Shown: positions 1 through 15,000 of the stretch, one piece after another
How positions within the stretch are numbered: position 1 is the stretch's first letter
Layout of the letters: each line of letters opens with the position of its first letter
DNA from: Caenorhabditis remanei
Lineage: Eukaryota > Nematoda > Chromadorea > Rhabditida > Rhabditidae
Reading direction: 5' to 3'
DNA length: 64,000 nucleotides
Assembly: GCF_010183535.1 (NCBI RefSeq)
Contig: NC_071333.1
Span: forward strand, 18,164,587-18,228,586
Program-made: the position numbers and the translations under genes
The notes under the pieces: model-generated
The model's input: only the letters and a program-made list of their open reading frames with translations
Told to the model about the DNA's origin: nothing
Databases searched by the model: none

Positions 1-3000
1 TTTGTTTCAGACCCCACCACCAAAACTCGTCTGGAAAGATGTTGGCCTCAACTGATCGGGTTTTTCGTTGTACTTCGAGTCCACGATTTGGCAATTCAAT
101 GCGTTTCTGATATGAACACCAAAAAAGATGCATTGACCAACTTGTTTGAAAGCGAACGACATCTACATTCACTCCCTTCCGACCAACAAATTGTTCATGT
201 TGAATTTGGAACCTTTTACCACCCAGCTTCGGATCAGCTCCCGGTACCGAACTCCGCAGTGTACTTCCAGTTGGGACCATTCACTATCACGTTTGATGAA
301 AGAACGACTAGATGGTGCTGTTATGTTGCACACGCCTTGTCATCAGCTATTGTGAGTTTATTTGGAGATTCTAAATTTTGGATTTACTGTCAACATTTTA
401 CAAAAAAAAGTGGTTATTTGACGAGAACTCGACTGAATTTTTTTTCAGATTTGAAAATTTATTAAAAATAGAAACTAATTGTACCTAACTATTAGAGAAC
501 ATTTTCACCTTTCTAGAGTAAAACACAAATAATAATTTTTGACCTTTGAGCACAGCACTACCTTAAACGAGGGTCAAGACCCAAAAAATTTTGTATAGGT
601 TGCTGATGACCTGATATACACAACTAAAAATTTTCTGAACTACAACATCAATACAGGTCGTACGCCCTTAGCAACTGTGACCATGTTCCAGTCTTACAGA
701 GAATAGGTTATAAAAAATTGAAACAAGTTTTTTTTCAGGAAGATGGGCACTTGATACCAGAAAAAGAGCTGGACATCCAACCTCCCACAATCAAAATCAG
801 TCTTGTAATGCCGCGACTTGTGCTAAACCTCCCTGGACCATTCACTGATTTCAACTTTCCTCGGAGATTGGTGACCTCTATGTCGACATTGACTGTATCA
901 TCCAGTCCTATCGACTTTAAAGATCACAGAAGATTTATTGCCATTATGGAGAGACCAAAAGATAACCATGAAGTGAAACATCAACTGAAGTACGGAGCAA
1001 ACAGATTCCATATTGCAACATCTCCAGTTTGGATAGAAATTGATCATGGATCTCAGACTAAAGGATTTCCATTTTTGAATGATGTTTCATTCATTGGAAT
1101 TATTGCTATTGAGAAAGATTGGTTGAATGTCCTGATTGAACCGGTGGAAGATGTTGCGTTAATGATCGATCATTATCAGTTTTTGCAAGTAAGTTGCATG
1201 GAAAGTAGGACATACTTATCTTATGTTGTTTTGCAGTTGACCCGGCTTGGCGACAAATTCACAAGGTTTTTCGATCAACTTGCACTTGACATGAAACATT
1301 ACAACGTTGGGAAACCACCATCCGAATTGAAAGTTGACTTCATCTCCGCACTCCACAGAGTCCGTCTGTACATTGTATTGACTATGGGTGAAATTCCGTC
1401 ACCTTATGACCAGGCAGCTATGAACAATTTCAATCACAGTTTTATGGATCGACTTTCAGGTATGTTTTTAATTATTCGTATTTATTAGGGCACACAAATG
1501 AGAAAGGTGGTCATTATTATTGGTACATAAGAAAGCAAACAATGGGGAATGTTGATGATAGAGATAGATAACAAACAAAAGGAAAAATGAACAGAAATTG
1601 AAAAATTGCTGAGAAATTCGAGTCACAAAACACGTATGAAATTTGGGAAGATTACAATATAGCATAAATTCTTTGACTACTGTCTGGCTGGCTTCTCGGC
1701 GGTCTCAACAGTCTCAACCTCGTCGTCCTTGCTGAACTCCTCCTCGACTGTCTCGTCGGTCTTTGTTCTTTGTGCCATCCATGGTGGGATGTTGGCGAAC
1801 ATCTTTTGTCGCTCTCTGATTCTAGCTGGAACCTTTACGTCGGCCTCGGTGGTGGTAGTGGCAGCGGTGGTGGATTCAGCTTCCTCAGTGTCCTCGTCGT
1901 CCTCACTGATGTACTCAGCCTCATCTCCAGCTTCCTCTTCCTCAGCAGCTTCTGGAGCCTCAGTGGTGGTGGTCTGAAAATTAAAGATTTAGGTCTTGAA
2001 CTAACAATTTCAAAGTGGTACTAACCGTTTGAAGATACTTTGGCTTGCTTCCTTGAGAATGTCTCATGAATGGTGACTTTCCGCTTGGCTTGTTTGATAG
2101 TCTCCAGAATCTCTCCATATTGACCTTCTTAGACTTGGAAGCCTCAGTAGTTGTGGTGGTGGTTGGCTTCTCAGTGGTGGTCTCTTCTTCTTCTGTCTCC
2201 TCGTCATCCTCCTCAACATACTCTTCCTCTGGCTCTGCGGTTGTGGTGGTCGCCTTAGCCTTCTTAGATTTCTTTGATTCAACGGTAGTGGTCTCCTCGG
2301 TATCATCGGCTTCTTCAACTTCTTCCTCCTCTGTGGTGGTGGATGGAGCCAAAGTGGTAGTAGTGGTGGTAGTAGTTGTAGTGGTAGTAGTTGGCATGAC
2401 ATTGGAGCAGCAAGTTGGTCTAGCTGGACGTGGTTGAGCCTTTGGACACAAGTCGACAGTCTCGGCATGCCAGTCTCCCTTGCAGACGTTGTTAGCCTCG
2501 CTGGTAAGGTTGATGGCTTCTCCGGCGTTCAATACGTGGAATCCGTTTTGTGAGCATACCATTGGATTTTCTTGGAGACGGACGGAAAGATTCTCGGCTC
2601 CGGAGAGAGATTTGTTTTGGAGGGACATAATCTTGTTGTTGGCCAAGTCGAGGGTGTGGAGGTTGGCGAGATGGGCAAAGGAAAGCTCCTGGAAGTTAAA
2701 ACTTTGAAATTACAAGACACTCCAATTTAGATTTACCTGGATAGACTTGATATTATTGTTGGAGAGGGAAACCATGCGAAGGAATGGTGCTCCTTGGAAA
2801 GTTTGTTGAGTGATCTCAGACAAGCAATTGTTTGGAAGCCAGAGCAACAAAAGTGGAGTTCCGGCGAATGCTCCAGCGGCGACTGACTTGATTTGGTTGC
2901 TGTCAAGGTTCAAGTGTTGGATGCTTTCAAGTCCTTCGAACATTTCCTTGGTGATGTCGCTGAAGTTGTTGAACGACAAATCGAGGACTTGGACTTGTTT

Positions 3001-6000
3001 GAATTGCTCCATAACTCCATTGTCGAATGTTTGGAGGTTATTCTCGTTCAAGTAGAGATAGCGAAGGTTTGATGTGTTCTGGAGAGCTCCTCCTTTAACG
3101 TCAGAGATGTTGTTTCCGTTCAGTGAGAGCATGGAGAGAGAAGTGAGGTTGGACAAGTCGTTTTGTTGGAGAACATTGATCTGAAAGAACATCAGATCAG
3201 AAATTGAAATTTTCGTACTACGATTCCAAGCTTACCTTGTTGTACTTGACATGAAGAGCAATTAAGTTATTCATACTTCTCACGGCTTTGCCTGGGAAGG
3301 CAGACATGCAGTTGCTATCAAGAATCAAATTTTGAAGGGAGGCCTTGACGTTCTCGAAGGTGTCTGGAGTCATCTCACAGATTTGATTGCAAGCCAAGTT
3401 GACATCAATAAGGGAGGTCATGTTGACGAATGCCTTCTTAGTGATGTTCCCGATTTTGTTGCATTTCAAGCTAAGGATGTTAAGAACACGGAGTCCGGAA
3501 AGAGCTTTGGTTGGGACCTGGAAATTTGGAAAATTCAAATTGACAACGAGGTGTAACGGGATTTCATACCTCCTCCAAGCTGTTCTCAGAGATGGACAAC
3601 TCTTGCATCACATTTTCCAATCCCTGGAATGCGTGCTCGTGGATGTGTTGGATTCTGTTCTTGTCAAGATTGAGCTTCTTGATTCTCAAGTTCTTGAAGG
3701 CACGTGGTCCGATCTACAAAATTATAATTTTAAACTTATTATTGGTTATTAAATTGTGTTACCTCGATAATATTAGCGTTTTCCAAAGCGAACTCTTTGA
3801 TTTCCATGTGAGACGCCTTGAGCTTGTCAACAATCATGAGTCCATCTGTACCACTGCATCTGATGACTGGTCCTTCTACCGTGCTGTCGCAGGAGCATGC
3901 TGTCTAGAAATTATCAAGTTAATTATCAAGTATAACTCAGTGCGAAAAAAGCTTACCTGATTCTGAAAAAGCTTTGGGCAAAAGGCCAGACAAGCCGGTA
4001 ATACTAAAAACGCCACAAAAAGTCGGAGGAGCATTGTGTTGAAGACTACGGGGTGTCCGTCGATCTCTTATTGACTAGATACCACCCAATGCGGCACGTA
4101 ATGAGATGCCCCCGTGCGATCAAGATGGGTTATCCAGAGGCGAGAGGTATGTGACCCAAAAGGGGGAGGAGAGAAAAGAGCGGAGAATGTGACGGAGGGG
4201 GGAAGATGTATGTGTGTGTCTCCTTTTGGTAGGTCAAGGTCTAATTGTGATTCTAAATGTCGGTTATCTTCTCCCCTGTATGTGCGGTGACCGGCGAGAA
4301 GATGAAGAGGAGAAAGATGAAGAAGAAATAAGAAATTAGATCAGTTCGTGTCCTTCGCGGATGAAATATACGGTGCTGTGCTAGTCGCGAGACGCACCGT
4401 TGAACGGGATGGGATCGTAATCGAGGCGACAAAAAGAGAATTGGTAGAATGTCACTTTTTCTAGAAATCTAACAAGATATGCAAAAAAGCACACAATGAA
4501 GTTTAATGACGCGTAAATATGGTTCGGAACGGATGAGTCTTTTTAAGGATTTATCCTTTTTATAAGGATTGTGTTGTATATTATGCTGTATACTATGTTG
4601 TATAAGAAAATACAACATGTACGTATTACCGCTAGAGCAATTAGTTTTGATAGTCAGGTCTCGGCTTCTAATTATAAAAATCATGAAAGTCTGCATCTCA
4701 TAAACATACTGTACCTTATTCTCACGCTGGTTGAGAAATTCCATTCCTGTCATCCGCTTTCACCTAATTTCATTAACTTTCAATTCCCCCATGCAACATT
4801 CCTCCGACCACAGAAAAAGAAAATTTTTTATCTCCTCTTCATCAGTTTTTCCTTTCCTGACCGGAACAGCTTTCCTTTCACCCACTGTTTTCTTGTGCGG
4901 GTAAAAAATTAGGTCAGCAAATACTTTGCTGAAGACGACTAACTTGACATCTGTAAATGATAGGGTGATTAAGGGGTTGTGTATGTTTTTAGACGGCGAT
5001 TAGATTAGAAGCATAGAAATTTTTATTAGAAGGAGATCGAGAAGTTTTTGGGGATGGAAATAAAGACATGTAACGAAAACGAACAATGGAAGAAACATGA
5101 ATCTACTACTTTGAATCATTTGTAATAATTGCAATAACTGGAGCCGGGATTGTAAATCCATGCTGGTGACTCCTCGAACCGCCCAACTCTTCCACTGGCT
5201 CCAAGTGTATTTTGTCGGTATTGAGTGGAGATGTATTCGCTGGTTCTGGCATGACTGCTATCCGAGTAGGTGTTCTCGAATTGGAGTTGTCTGAAATGAA
5301 ACCACCATCAAACTCGAAATTTCTCATTAAAAAAATTTGAATACCTGTGCTTACTGATGCAAAGTGAAACAATAACTACGACCAAGACAAGAACCGCAGC
5401 TCCGACACAGATAAAGATAATAGTTGTTGTGAAGAATGACGGTTTCTCTTGTCGTGGTTGGAGAGTAGCCTCATTGCTATTCGAGGATGCCAATGCGAAC
5501 TCATCGATATGCTCATTTTTCACAACGGTCTCTGTTGAAGGTGGCTGGCCGACTCTGAAATTTGGAATACATTGAAATCTTTGACTTGCTATTATTTCTA
5601 AGCAATCACTCACCTCGGAGTACTTCCTGGTTCAATCAAAATTGATGGTGGAAGAGTATGGAAGACTTGAGAAGTAGATGGAATATCGGTGGCTTGTACT
5701 TTCTTAGATTCAGAAAGATTTGGGCCTCTCTTCAAGAATGGAACTGGGAATGGGAGTACTACACCTGGTCGGTCCATGATATCAGTTGTAGCTTTGACTG
5801 AAGCCATTGGGCTGGTAGATTCCACTGTTTCTTGGGAGTTCTGTGAATTTTGGGAGTTTTGTGAAGTTTCCACTTCCTTGGACAACTTTCTCATCTCATC
5901 CTCACGACTCTGAAATTAAAATTTTTAAAAAAGTTGAAGAAGAAAAGCAAAACTCACCGGAAGAATAATTGGTTGAATTGGTGTCAACTCGGTCGGCTGC

Positions 6001-9000
6001 TCGAATGGTACCGGTTTCTCGATTATAAATCTTGAATGCCCACGTGGCAATGTTCTGGGACGCCCGAGATCAATTTGTTGGAATGCACCGGACGGGATTT
6101 GTGGTGGTGATTGAGTGTTGAGTTGAGGGTTGCGGTGGATTTGCATTCTTGGAATCTGAAAACAGCCAAAAATTTTGTATTTGAAAAAGCTAAACCGCTT
6201 ACCTGAACTAGTGCAGGCTTCTGTACTGGATCCTGTGCTTGAGCATCTGTCAAAATTTGCACTGGCTCTGGTTCTGGCTTTGGCGTTGTTGGTTTCCTCC
6301 CGCAAATCAAGTCAGCACTATCCTTGATATACACTCCACTTCCGTCTTGCAACATGTGCAAATTCTCAGTACACACCAATGGGTTCTCCTTCAACAAAAC
6401 GGTTCCGACCCTTCTATTGAACGCGTTATATGGCGTCTTCGTCAATTTGTTCTCACTGAGATCCACAAAAAGTAAATTTAATTGAGCTAAGAAGGTTGAT
6501 GGCGCGATTTCGGTCAATTGGTTTTTTGCCAGGTCAAGCATGACAAGAGAGGTGACATCGTAAAATGCGTTACGATCGATGGTTTTGATCTGTAAACAAT
6601 ACAATGTTTTTGAATTTCTTGACTTTTTTTCGAAATTCGAATTGTTCGAAACTAACCTGATTGTCCCGGAACGAGATTTGTTGAAGCAGTGGTAGTCCGG
6701 TGATAGTGCCAGCTGGAAGAGCTTTCAATGCGTTGGAAGACAATACCAAAACAACAATTGAGCTATTTGTAAATGCATTTGCGCTGATGTTGGAGATTTT
6801 GTTATGTGCAAGATATAGTTGACGGAGTTGCTTCAATCCAGACAGACAGTTTGATGGAATTGCTTCAATCTCATTATTTGTTAAATCCAACATCTCAAGT
6901 TGTTCAAAAGTTTGGAATTGATAAGCTGTCAACTTCTTGATCCTGTTTCCAGACAAGTAGAGATATCTGAGACTTGGCACATTCAAAAATGCTTGACGGT
7001 TCAGTTCATGGATTTCATTTCCAGCCAGATTGAGAAGGTTGAGAACTGGAAGATTGAGGAAATTGAGAGCATCTAACTGCTCAATATGGTTTTGGTGAAG
7101 ATGAAGAGATTGAAGTTGTTTAAGACCGCGAATCGCTGAAATATGTGGGAAATGAGATTCGAATAAAATTTAATTAAAGTTAAAGGAAAATTACCAGATG
7201 ATGGCACTGCTGTCAAATTGTTATGTCCCAAATTGACGGTTTGAAGGGAGTTTTTCACATTTTGGAAGGTGCTCGTATGGACTGATAAGATGTTGTTACT
7301 TCCCAAGTTGATGTCATAGAGCTGAAAATTGATTTTACAACTAAGATATGATAAATGACTCATGCATTATCTTATCAAGTTTTTTTCTCTGACTCACCTT
7401 ATTAAGATTTGGGAATATTTCATGTTCTGGAATTTCAACAATACTATTGTTCGAAAGATCCAACCGCATTAAGTTTGGAAGACCTGCCAGGGCAGCAGAT
7501 GGCACCTAAATTTAAAATAATATTTTTAAATGTGAAAAAAAAATCGCTTACATTCTCAAGTAAATTGTGGTTTAATACCAACTCCTCTAACACTGGATTC
7601 ATTCCTGTGAATGCTGCTTCATCAACTTTTCTGATATTGTTCTGTGACAAATCCAGTCTTTTGATGTATAAGCCAGCAAAAAAGTTTGGTGGGATAGCAT
7701 CCAAATTTGCCTGATTCATGGTCAACGATTGAATAAGTCCGATTAGGGCCTGATTGTTGCGAATAAGAACCATTGTTTCTCTGGCTGTGCTATTCGAACA
7801 ATCCAGCACGATTCCATTGTGAACTTCACTACATTGGCAGATTTTTGTCACAACTTCTGGACAGGCATCGATGATAATCAACCATGAAAAAAGTAATAAG
7901 CAAAGTAATAATCGCATATTCGAGTGATAACCAAGTGTGATGCGGGGATGGGAGAAGTGTTCTTTTTGACTGCGGATGGTGTTTTCGTGGTGGGGGTGCC
8001 TTCCCTTCGCAGTTTCTATCCGTACAACCGGCCTTCCGACGATATCCGCGCATTCAGGTCAGTCACCACTTATTTTCTTTGCGTCTCACATTTCCGCGCG
8101 TTCTTCCGACAAGGTTCGGCCTATAATCGTGGCTGCGTGGATGGCTGTACTGACAGGCTATTGGTACGCGGCTGTACGCTTGAGGCATTCCCTCTTGGCT
8201 TCGCATCGTTTAACAGTTTTTGACATTTGAAGATAGAAGTGAATAAGGCTTGAATGAAATTGGATACTTCATTGACAAGAGTGGCATTAAAAAAAACAAT
8301 AAATGGATGAAAAAAAATGTTTCTCGGGAAAACTGTTGATTTTATGTCAGCACTGCGGATTCCAATGTTCCAACAAAGCATACTCTGCAAATTTTGAATC
8401 TTTTGAAGCTAAAAATTTCTCAAAAACTTTTCCAGTACGTTTTTAGCAATTCCAACTTCATCAGTTCAAAAAGTTGTTTCTGTCTACAAGAAACCAGTCT
8501 TCCCTCCCATTCTCCCAGTGCGCGGAATTGGGTAACGCTTATAATTATACGATTCGAGGCAACAATTTTTCGGGATTAGGCTATAGTTAGCTACCGGAAC
8601 CACCACGGATTTTTTCCTGTTTTTGTGAGAATCAAAAGTTTTTAGTTTAGTTGGCCATTAGAAACATATTATGTTTTTGGCCTTGTATAGTTTTTTGTCC
8701 ATAATTATATGTCTTGCGAGATACGGTAAAGGCCAAACCATTAATACCTTATTATGCACGATGACTCTAACTAGTAACGTCTTATTGTCATACCTGCAGT
8801 GATTTTATCGACATCCCGTCCTTGAACTTTCCTTTTCTGGACTCAACCAGCCGATTGACCTAATCTGATTGATGACTCACAGACATCTTCATTGCGACAA
8901 TCAAACATTTGAGATAAAAGAGATCGACATGTACCCCAGTACCCCAGTACACAAAAGAATTAGGTAGAAAGGGATAGAAAACCAAAGAAAGACAAAAAGT

Positions 9001-12000
9001 GAAAGGATAGGGAAAGACAAAAATAGGTAAGTAAGTCAGAAGGAAAATTAAAACCACCAATGACGCGGTCGGTTGAGATAGACATTATTGTTAGCTGTGG
9101 ACGGGTGTCCGTGGTCTTCAGATACTAACGTGCCATCTCCGCCATACATATTCCGAATGCATCCAGCTGAGCTGATTGTAGAGCCAAACACGTTTGGCTT
9201 AGTTTTAGACTCATAGGAGAGGAAGATGAATCGCATTAGGTATCCCAACACAATACAACTAACGAACACAATCAGTACGATACCTGAAATGTAATGATAT
9301 ACGGTAACTAAGTTCATTTTTGAATTCAGAGGTCAAGTCTTCGTACTTTAAAGGTTCAAGAGGCGTATTTTTAAGAGATTCAATCACCTGAACCATTTTG
9401 AGAGTTAGAGAGTCACTTGAAAATACAAAAGCCACTTAAGTGTGTTAACGGTCAATTAGTTACTCAGCAGTAGACATTCAAAAATCAAACACTTACCCAA
9501 AATTAGGCCAACCAACGCCAATCCGTTCACTTCGGTATGTGGATTCTGATAACCTAGCTGGCTGGTGCCATTCGTATTTGGTACATGTTGGTTTTTCTAT
9601 AATTTCTTCATAGTAAACTGGTGGAAATTGAAAACGTACCACTTGAAACTCATGATTTGGAGTTTTTGTCGTTTTTAGTGGTAGCTTGGAGTCTGTCTGT
9701 CGCAAGTCTAGTCCACTGAGATTTGAAGGTGTCCAACATCTGAAATCTATGTTTTGAAACTATTTGGTTCAGTTTTTCCGCCTACTTGGCTGGTGGCGAA
9801 TTATTCGAAGTGGTTGTGACATCACCGTTCTCTCTGAGCCATTTGCGCAGCCACAACAGGTCTTTGTCACAGCGCCAGGGGTTATCTGAAAGTGAAATTC
9901 TCATGTGCGGCATTAATTGTATGAACAGGAAACTTACTTTGAATCGACAACTTTCTTTGAACTGGTGTTGTCTTTTTTTGCATCAATGAGTCGTATATAA
10001 CATTGCTCGGCAATGTTTCTAACCTGTTACTACTCAAATCGAGAGAAACAAGCATTGGTAGCTGGCTGAATGCGAAGTCGTCAATTGAGTTGATCTGAAA
10101 TAGAAATTCCAGAGTTCATACTATGAATTAGTCTATAAAACTCACTGAGTTCCCACTCAAGTCGATTTCCGACAGCTCTGGTAAATTGGAGAATGTGTCA
10201 TGAGAAATTCTGGTTATCTGATTTCTGCTCAAAAGTATCACTTGCAGATGTTGCACTTTTTGCAAAGTTTTTGGTTCGATTTTGCTGATAGAGCAATCAA
10301 AAAGTTCCAAACGGATTAAACTCGGTGCGTATTGGAATGCTGAAATATGTTTTATTAGTTTTGAAGTTTGGGAAATCAACTACTCCCCATTTGATTGGAT
10401 GCTTGTGATATCTTTATTATTGCTCATCGACAAGACCTTGAGCCCTCCGATATGATGGAACATGGATGCATCAATAGCAGTGAGCAAGTTGTTGCCAAGA
10501 TAAAGATAGGAGAGTAGAGGTGTCTGCTCGAAACTGTCAGATGGGATTAAGCGGATCTGAAAACCCATTAATTAAATGTATGCTATGTACCGTATCCTGA
10601 TTCAAATACCTGATTCACTTCTAAACTCAATGACTTCAAGTTCGGAAGAGGCAACGCGTTTTTCGAAATCACATGAATCTTGTTGACTCCGAGACTCAAG
10701 TCTTCCAGTGTCGCAACATTCTCAAGAGCTTGCGATGGAATTTCGGATAATAAATTTTTATCCAGAGATAGTTGAGAGAGATTTTCCAAACCGAGAAGAC
10801 CAGTTGGGTGGATAGCGGTCAAGTTGTTAGCGCTGAGATCAACTTTTAGAATAGAGTCTCGACTATGGTAGGAGAGGAATGCGTTGTCCTGGACGTATTC
10901 GATGAGGTTATCTGGCAACGATAGAATCTTTAAATGCTTCAAAATGGAAACTCCAGATTGAGGAACCCCATCCAAATAATTTCCGCGAACTTCCAATTCC
11001 TCAAGTGAATCTTCGAGATTCCCAGTGAAAGTGTTCGGATGGAAACTTCTCAGCCCGTTGTTTCGCAAGAACAGTTTTTTGATTTGAAAGCCTTGGAACG
11101 CGTATCCTGGCATCTGTTCAAATAATTATTGAATTGGATTACGAAAAAAAGCGTGACTATGTATATACGAAATACCTTTTCGATGGGGGTATTACTTATT
11201 GTGAGACTGTCAATGTTCGGTGGGGAATTGGACAACGATTCGAGAACAGCGTCCAGGGAACTTCCTCCGTCACAGACTATACTGACTGCTTCATATCTTG
11301 TAGATGTGCAAGTGCAGGGCTCCTGGAACTAATTGATTTAAAAAATCACGGATAGTCATGAGTTACCTGTAGTTGCAGTGTGGGACATTGTGAGTACGCA
11401 AAGCCTATCAGGAGTAAATTAAACAGCAGTAATCTCATAGCCAGTACCTGAAATGTCAGATTTTGAAAAATACAATAATAATTGAGAGCAAAAGTCCAAA
11501 ACGTTCCAATTGATGGGTTTAGTTTTGGTTATCAGGAAAAAATCACGAATTGAGAAAAGGTATGGACAAATATCTGTAGACCACCATAATAAGTCTTGTA
11601 GCGTGTCAAGTGTCCCGGGTATTTACTCTCGGGAAATCTCTACCACACTTTATGTCAGACAAGTGTGTTTTTTTGTTATCCGTGGGAGTTGAAAAAGTGG
11701 ATGAACTTTTATGGAGAGCAGGTTTTGGTTGGGATGAAATGGATATGGGATCAGTGATCAAGTTTGGAGGGGTACTGTAGTGAGACGCAAAAAAATGTTT
11801 TCAGGTTTAAAGGTTTTGTAGTTTTGTCTGTGTATGTTAATTTAAAACGCTAAATAGTTCAATTACTTAACATTAAAATTAAATTTTTAAAGTTTATGAG
11901 TTACTCCTCAGCAAACGAATGAAAAAAATCAGAGAAAATGAACAACTCGTAAATTCCGGTGACGTTTTAAAAACTACTGTAGTTGCATTATTAATTTATT

Positions 12001-15000
12001 TGTATTTGACAACTATCTGTAGTGAAACTTGTTTGGCAGAAGCTTTAAAGATCAATAACCAAATTATTTGCCTACAAAAGGCAACTATGAGCAACATAGG
12101 CATAAAGGAAAAATAATTGAAAAGAGCCGGTGCTCACGTCGCACAAAAACACGTTCTCTTGTATCAATAGCATGGAAGCTAGAAACTAGAACACGTGTAG
12201 ATCAAATTTTTGAAAGCCGAAAAAATTGTGAAAATTGTTATGCATTTCTAGTCGGAGAGCTCACCGCCGGTACACATTTCTATCTCTCTGCCCCCTCGTT
12301 TTCCCTCATAGCCTCATAGCACTTGACCCATTCAGTCAAACAAAGTCTATTTTTCTTTTTTCATCGGGCATAACACTGTTGTCTGACCATAAACAAACAG
12401 TCACTCCCAAGTGCTCATTAGATTGTAAGCTTTTCAAAATAAGGCAACCGGACAGAGAAGTACAGAGAGAGAGAGAGTGATGGTGAACATAAGCATCCGG
12501 TCAACAGCGGCATTCAAGAATACAAGGGTGACTGTACGCTTATGAAAATATTAGCACGGGCTTGTCGGTGGCTTTTTGTTCGGAAAAGTAGCAGTTTCTC
12601 GCTTGAAACAAATGACAAAGAACGAGGTGTTAAGAGATGTTTTGGCAAAGGAAAATAGAAAGAGTGCAAATAAGAAAATGACATGGTTAATAAGATTTAG
12701 TGATCTACATTGTTTGAAAACATTAAAAAAAATTAATATACAGTACCGTGCAAAAAGATACGAACTTTTGCAGTTTTCAGTTGAAATGGTTCAACTTTGA
12801 CAATGTATCATGGCATTTCTGGTGGTCACACCCAGGTTTTTAATGAATCATGCAGATTAAAAATAGAGCTTACTCCCTGAAGATTTATGGCCATTTTAAG
12901 ACGACAGCTCGAATCGCATCATTTTGCAACGAAATTGGTCGAATTAAGGGAGAAATTACTTGGTCGATACGTATTTTGCTAGGGAGTGCCCGTACAAAAA
13001 AGTCGTCAACTACAAAAATGCAGCAATCTACTAGGTGTCAGAATTAACATGACACACTCTCAAAACTGGATAATTTCAGCTGAAAACGACCAAAGTTCGA
13101 ATTTTTTGCACCGTACTCAACAAAACAATGAAATTACAAACTTTAACTTTTTTTAAAAATTCAGTTGCAACTAATTTTGAAACATTTCCATTTTTCAGAC
13201 ATTGCAAGTACCAAGGGCATGAGCAATGCAGCATCCTACACCAATGTCAATGAAATCAAGGTTGTTAATGAACCTCAACGGAGAATCAACCCAACAGCAA
13301 CACCCGAAGAGTTCCCTGAATTCCCAAGAGGTATCGTTGGGAATGGTATGTTTTATTTTACCATTCATAGCCGTAACTTGAGTTTTGTATTTTCAGACAG
13401 TTCCCCAATGCTTGATGAAATCGCTTCAATCGCAACATCAGTTGAAGATGAAGCAGTATTCGACTATACTGAAATGACTAGTGACGATCCATTTGGTCTA
13501 CCGGAATATGCTGATGAAGCTATCACTATTGACGAGCCAACTATTAATGATCGCACTTTCCGGCATACCATGGCTAAGCAGGTATAATTTCTTGATATGT
13601 TCAACAAAATCTTTCTTTCCTTCCAGGCCAACTGCTTTATGGTTACATTAAAAGAAATTGAGGTAGCTGGAACTTTGGTGAACGATACGTTGAAGATTGA
13701 AGGACAGTTGTCGAAGTAAGTCAATTCAAGAATAATTCTAATTCATGTTACTCTTTTAGTATCAAACTGGACCAGCGACTTGCAATTGTTCGACGTGATA
13801 TCAACGAATTGCTGAGAACTGGTGCAAATGATGTTCCAAGCTTATCTGATATGCCACCTTACCTTGCTGCTACTTTCAAATTGTTTTCTCCAGCTAACGA
13901 GAGGGTTTCCCATGTTTCGGTAAGTGAAAAAACATAACACTGTTACAAACACTCAATAAAAGTAAGAACTGTTGAAAGTCATAAACTAACAAATAATATT
14001 TCTAAAAGTTTCTGGTCAAAATTGTTGTTTTCAAAAAAAGAAGTTTAGCTACAGTACCTTTCAATAGGACATGAACTTTGGCCGTTTTCAGTTGAAATTG
14101 TCTAACTTTGAGAGTGTGTCATAGTGATTCTGATTATCACACCCAGTAGGTTTCTCATGATAAAAAGTAGAACTCCATTTTAGTAGTTGACGACATTTCG
14201 TACGAAAACTCCCTAAATAGTTATGGCTATTTTGAAGCGACAGCTCAAAAATCTCACTATTTTGCACTGAAATCGGTTGATTTGAGAGAGAAATTGCTTT
14301 ATCGAAATCTAGATCTCTAGGAAGTGCCGGTACCAAGAAGTTGTCAACTACAAAAATAAAAGCTTTACATTTGATCTGTAGGATACAATAAAAACCTACT
14401 AGGTGTGACAATCAGAATTACCATGACACAGTCTCAAAGTTGAACGATTCAACTGAAAATGTCCAAAGTTCGTATATTTTTGCACGGTACTGTGGCTCGA
14501 CGAAGCTTGGTGAAAATAATGAATGTTTTAATAGATAATCGTGCATGACAGCCAAAATTCAAATATAAGATTAGCCATTGGTCAGTTTATAAGATATCGA
14601 AGAACCGAAATTTTGCGCTGATTTCCAATCTGTATTCCAATTTTGCAAAACAGCTCAGTGAAAAAATGTATTCGGGTTTTAGTGGCTTCTCAGTGCAAAA
14701 ATGAGCATTTTCAAGACTCCCAAAATTAACTTTTTTTCTTTTTTTTCAGATTTTTTTGTGTTGTACGTGTGAGTACGGATGTAAAGATGATTTTGGCATA
14801 GTTTGATTTTAAAATTTATTTTCAGAAAAATTTTTGTGGACTTTCTTAAATTTTCAAAAATGACGCTTCTACAAAAAATTTGTCTGAAAATTTTCTAAAA
14901 TTCCAACACAAACAATACAATTTACATGATTGGAAATACACGTACAACACAAAAAAATTGAAAAAAAAAAGAGAAAAACGTTACTTTTGGGAGTCTTGAA

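Noticed and set aside
2066..2437. Plus-strand frame rich in Val/Ser opposite sym-1
   Set aside because: It is the antisense shadow of the Thr/Glu codon tract in sym-1.
7924..8230. Overlapping plus-strand frames upstream of let-4
   Set aside because: Several frames are open at once only because the region is GC-richer; no start or splice context, likely promoter.
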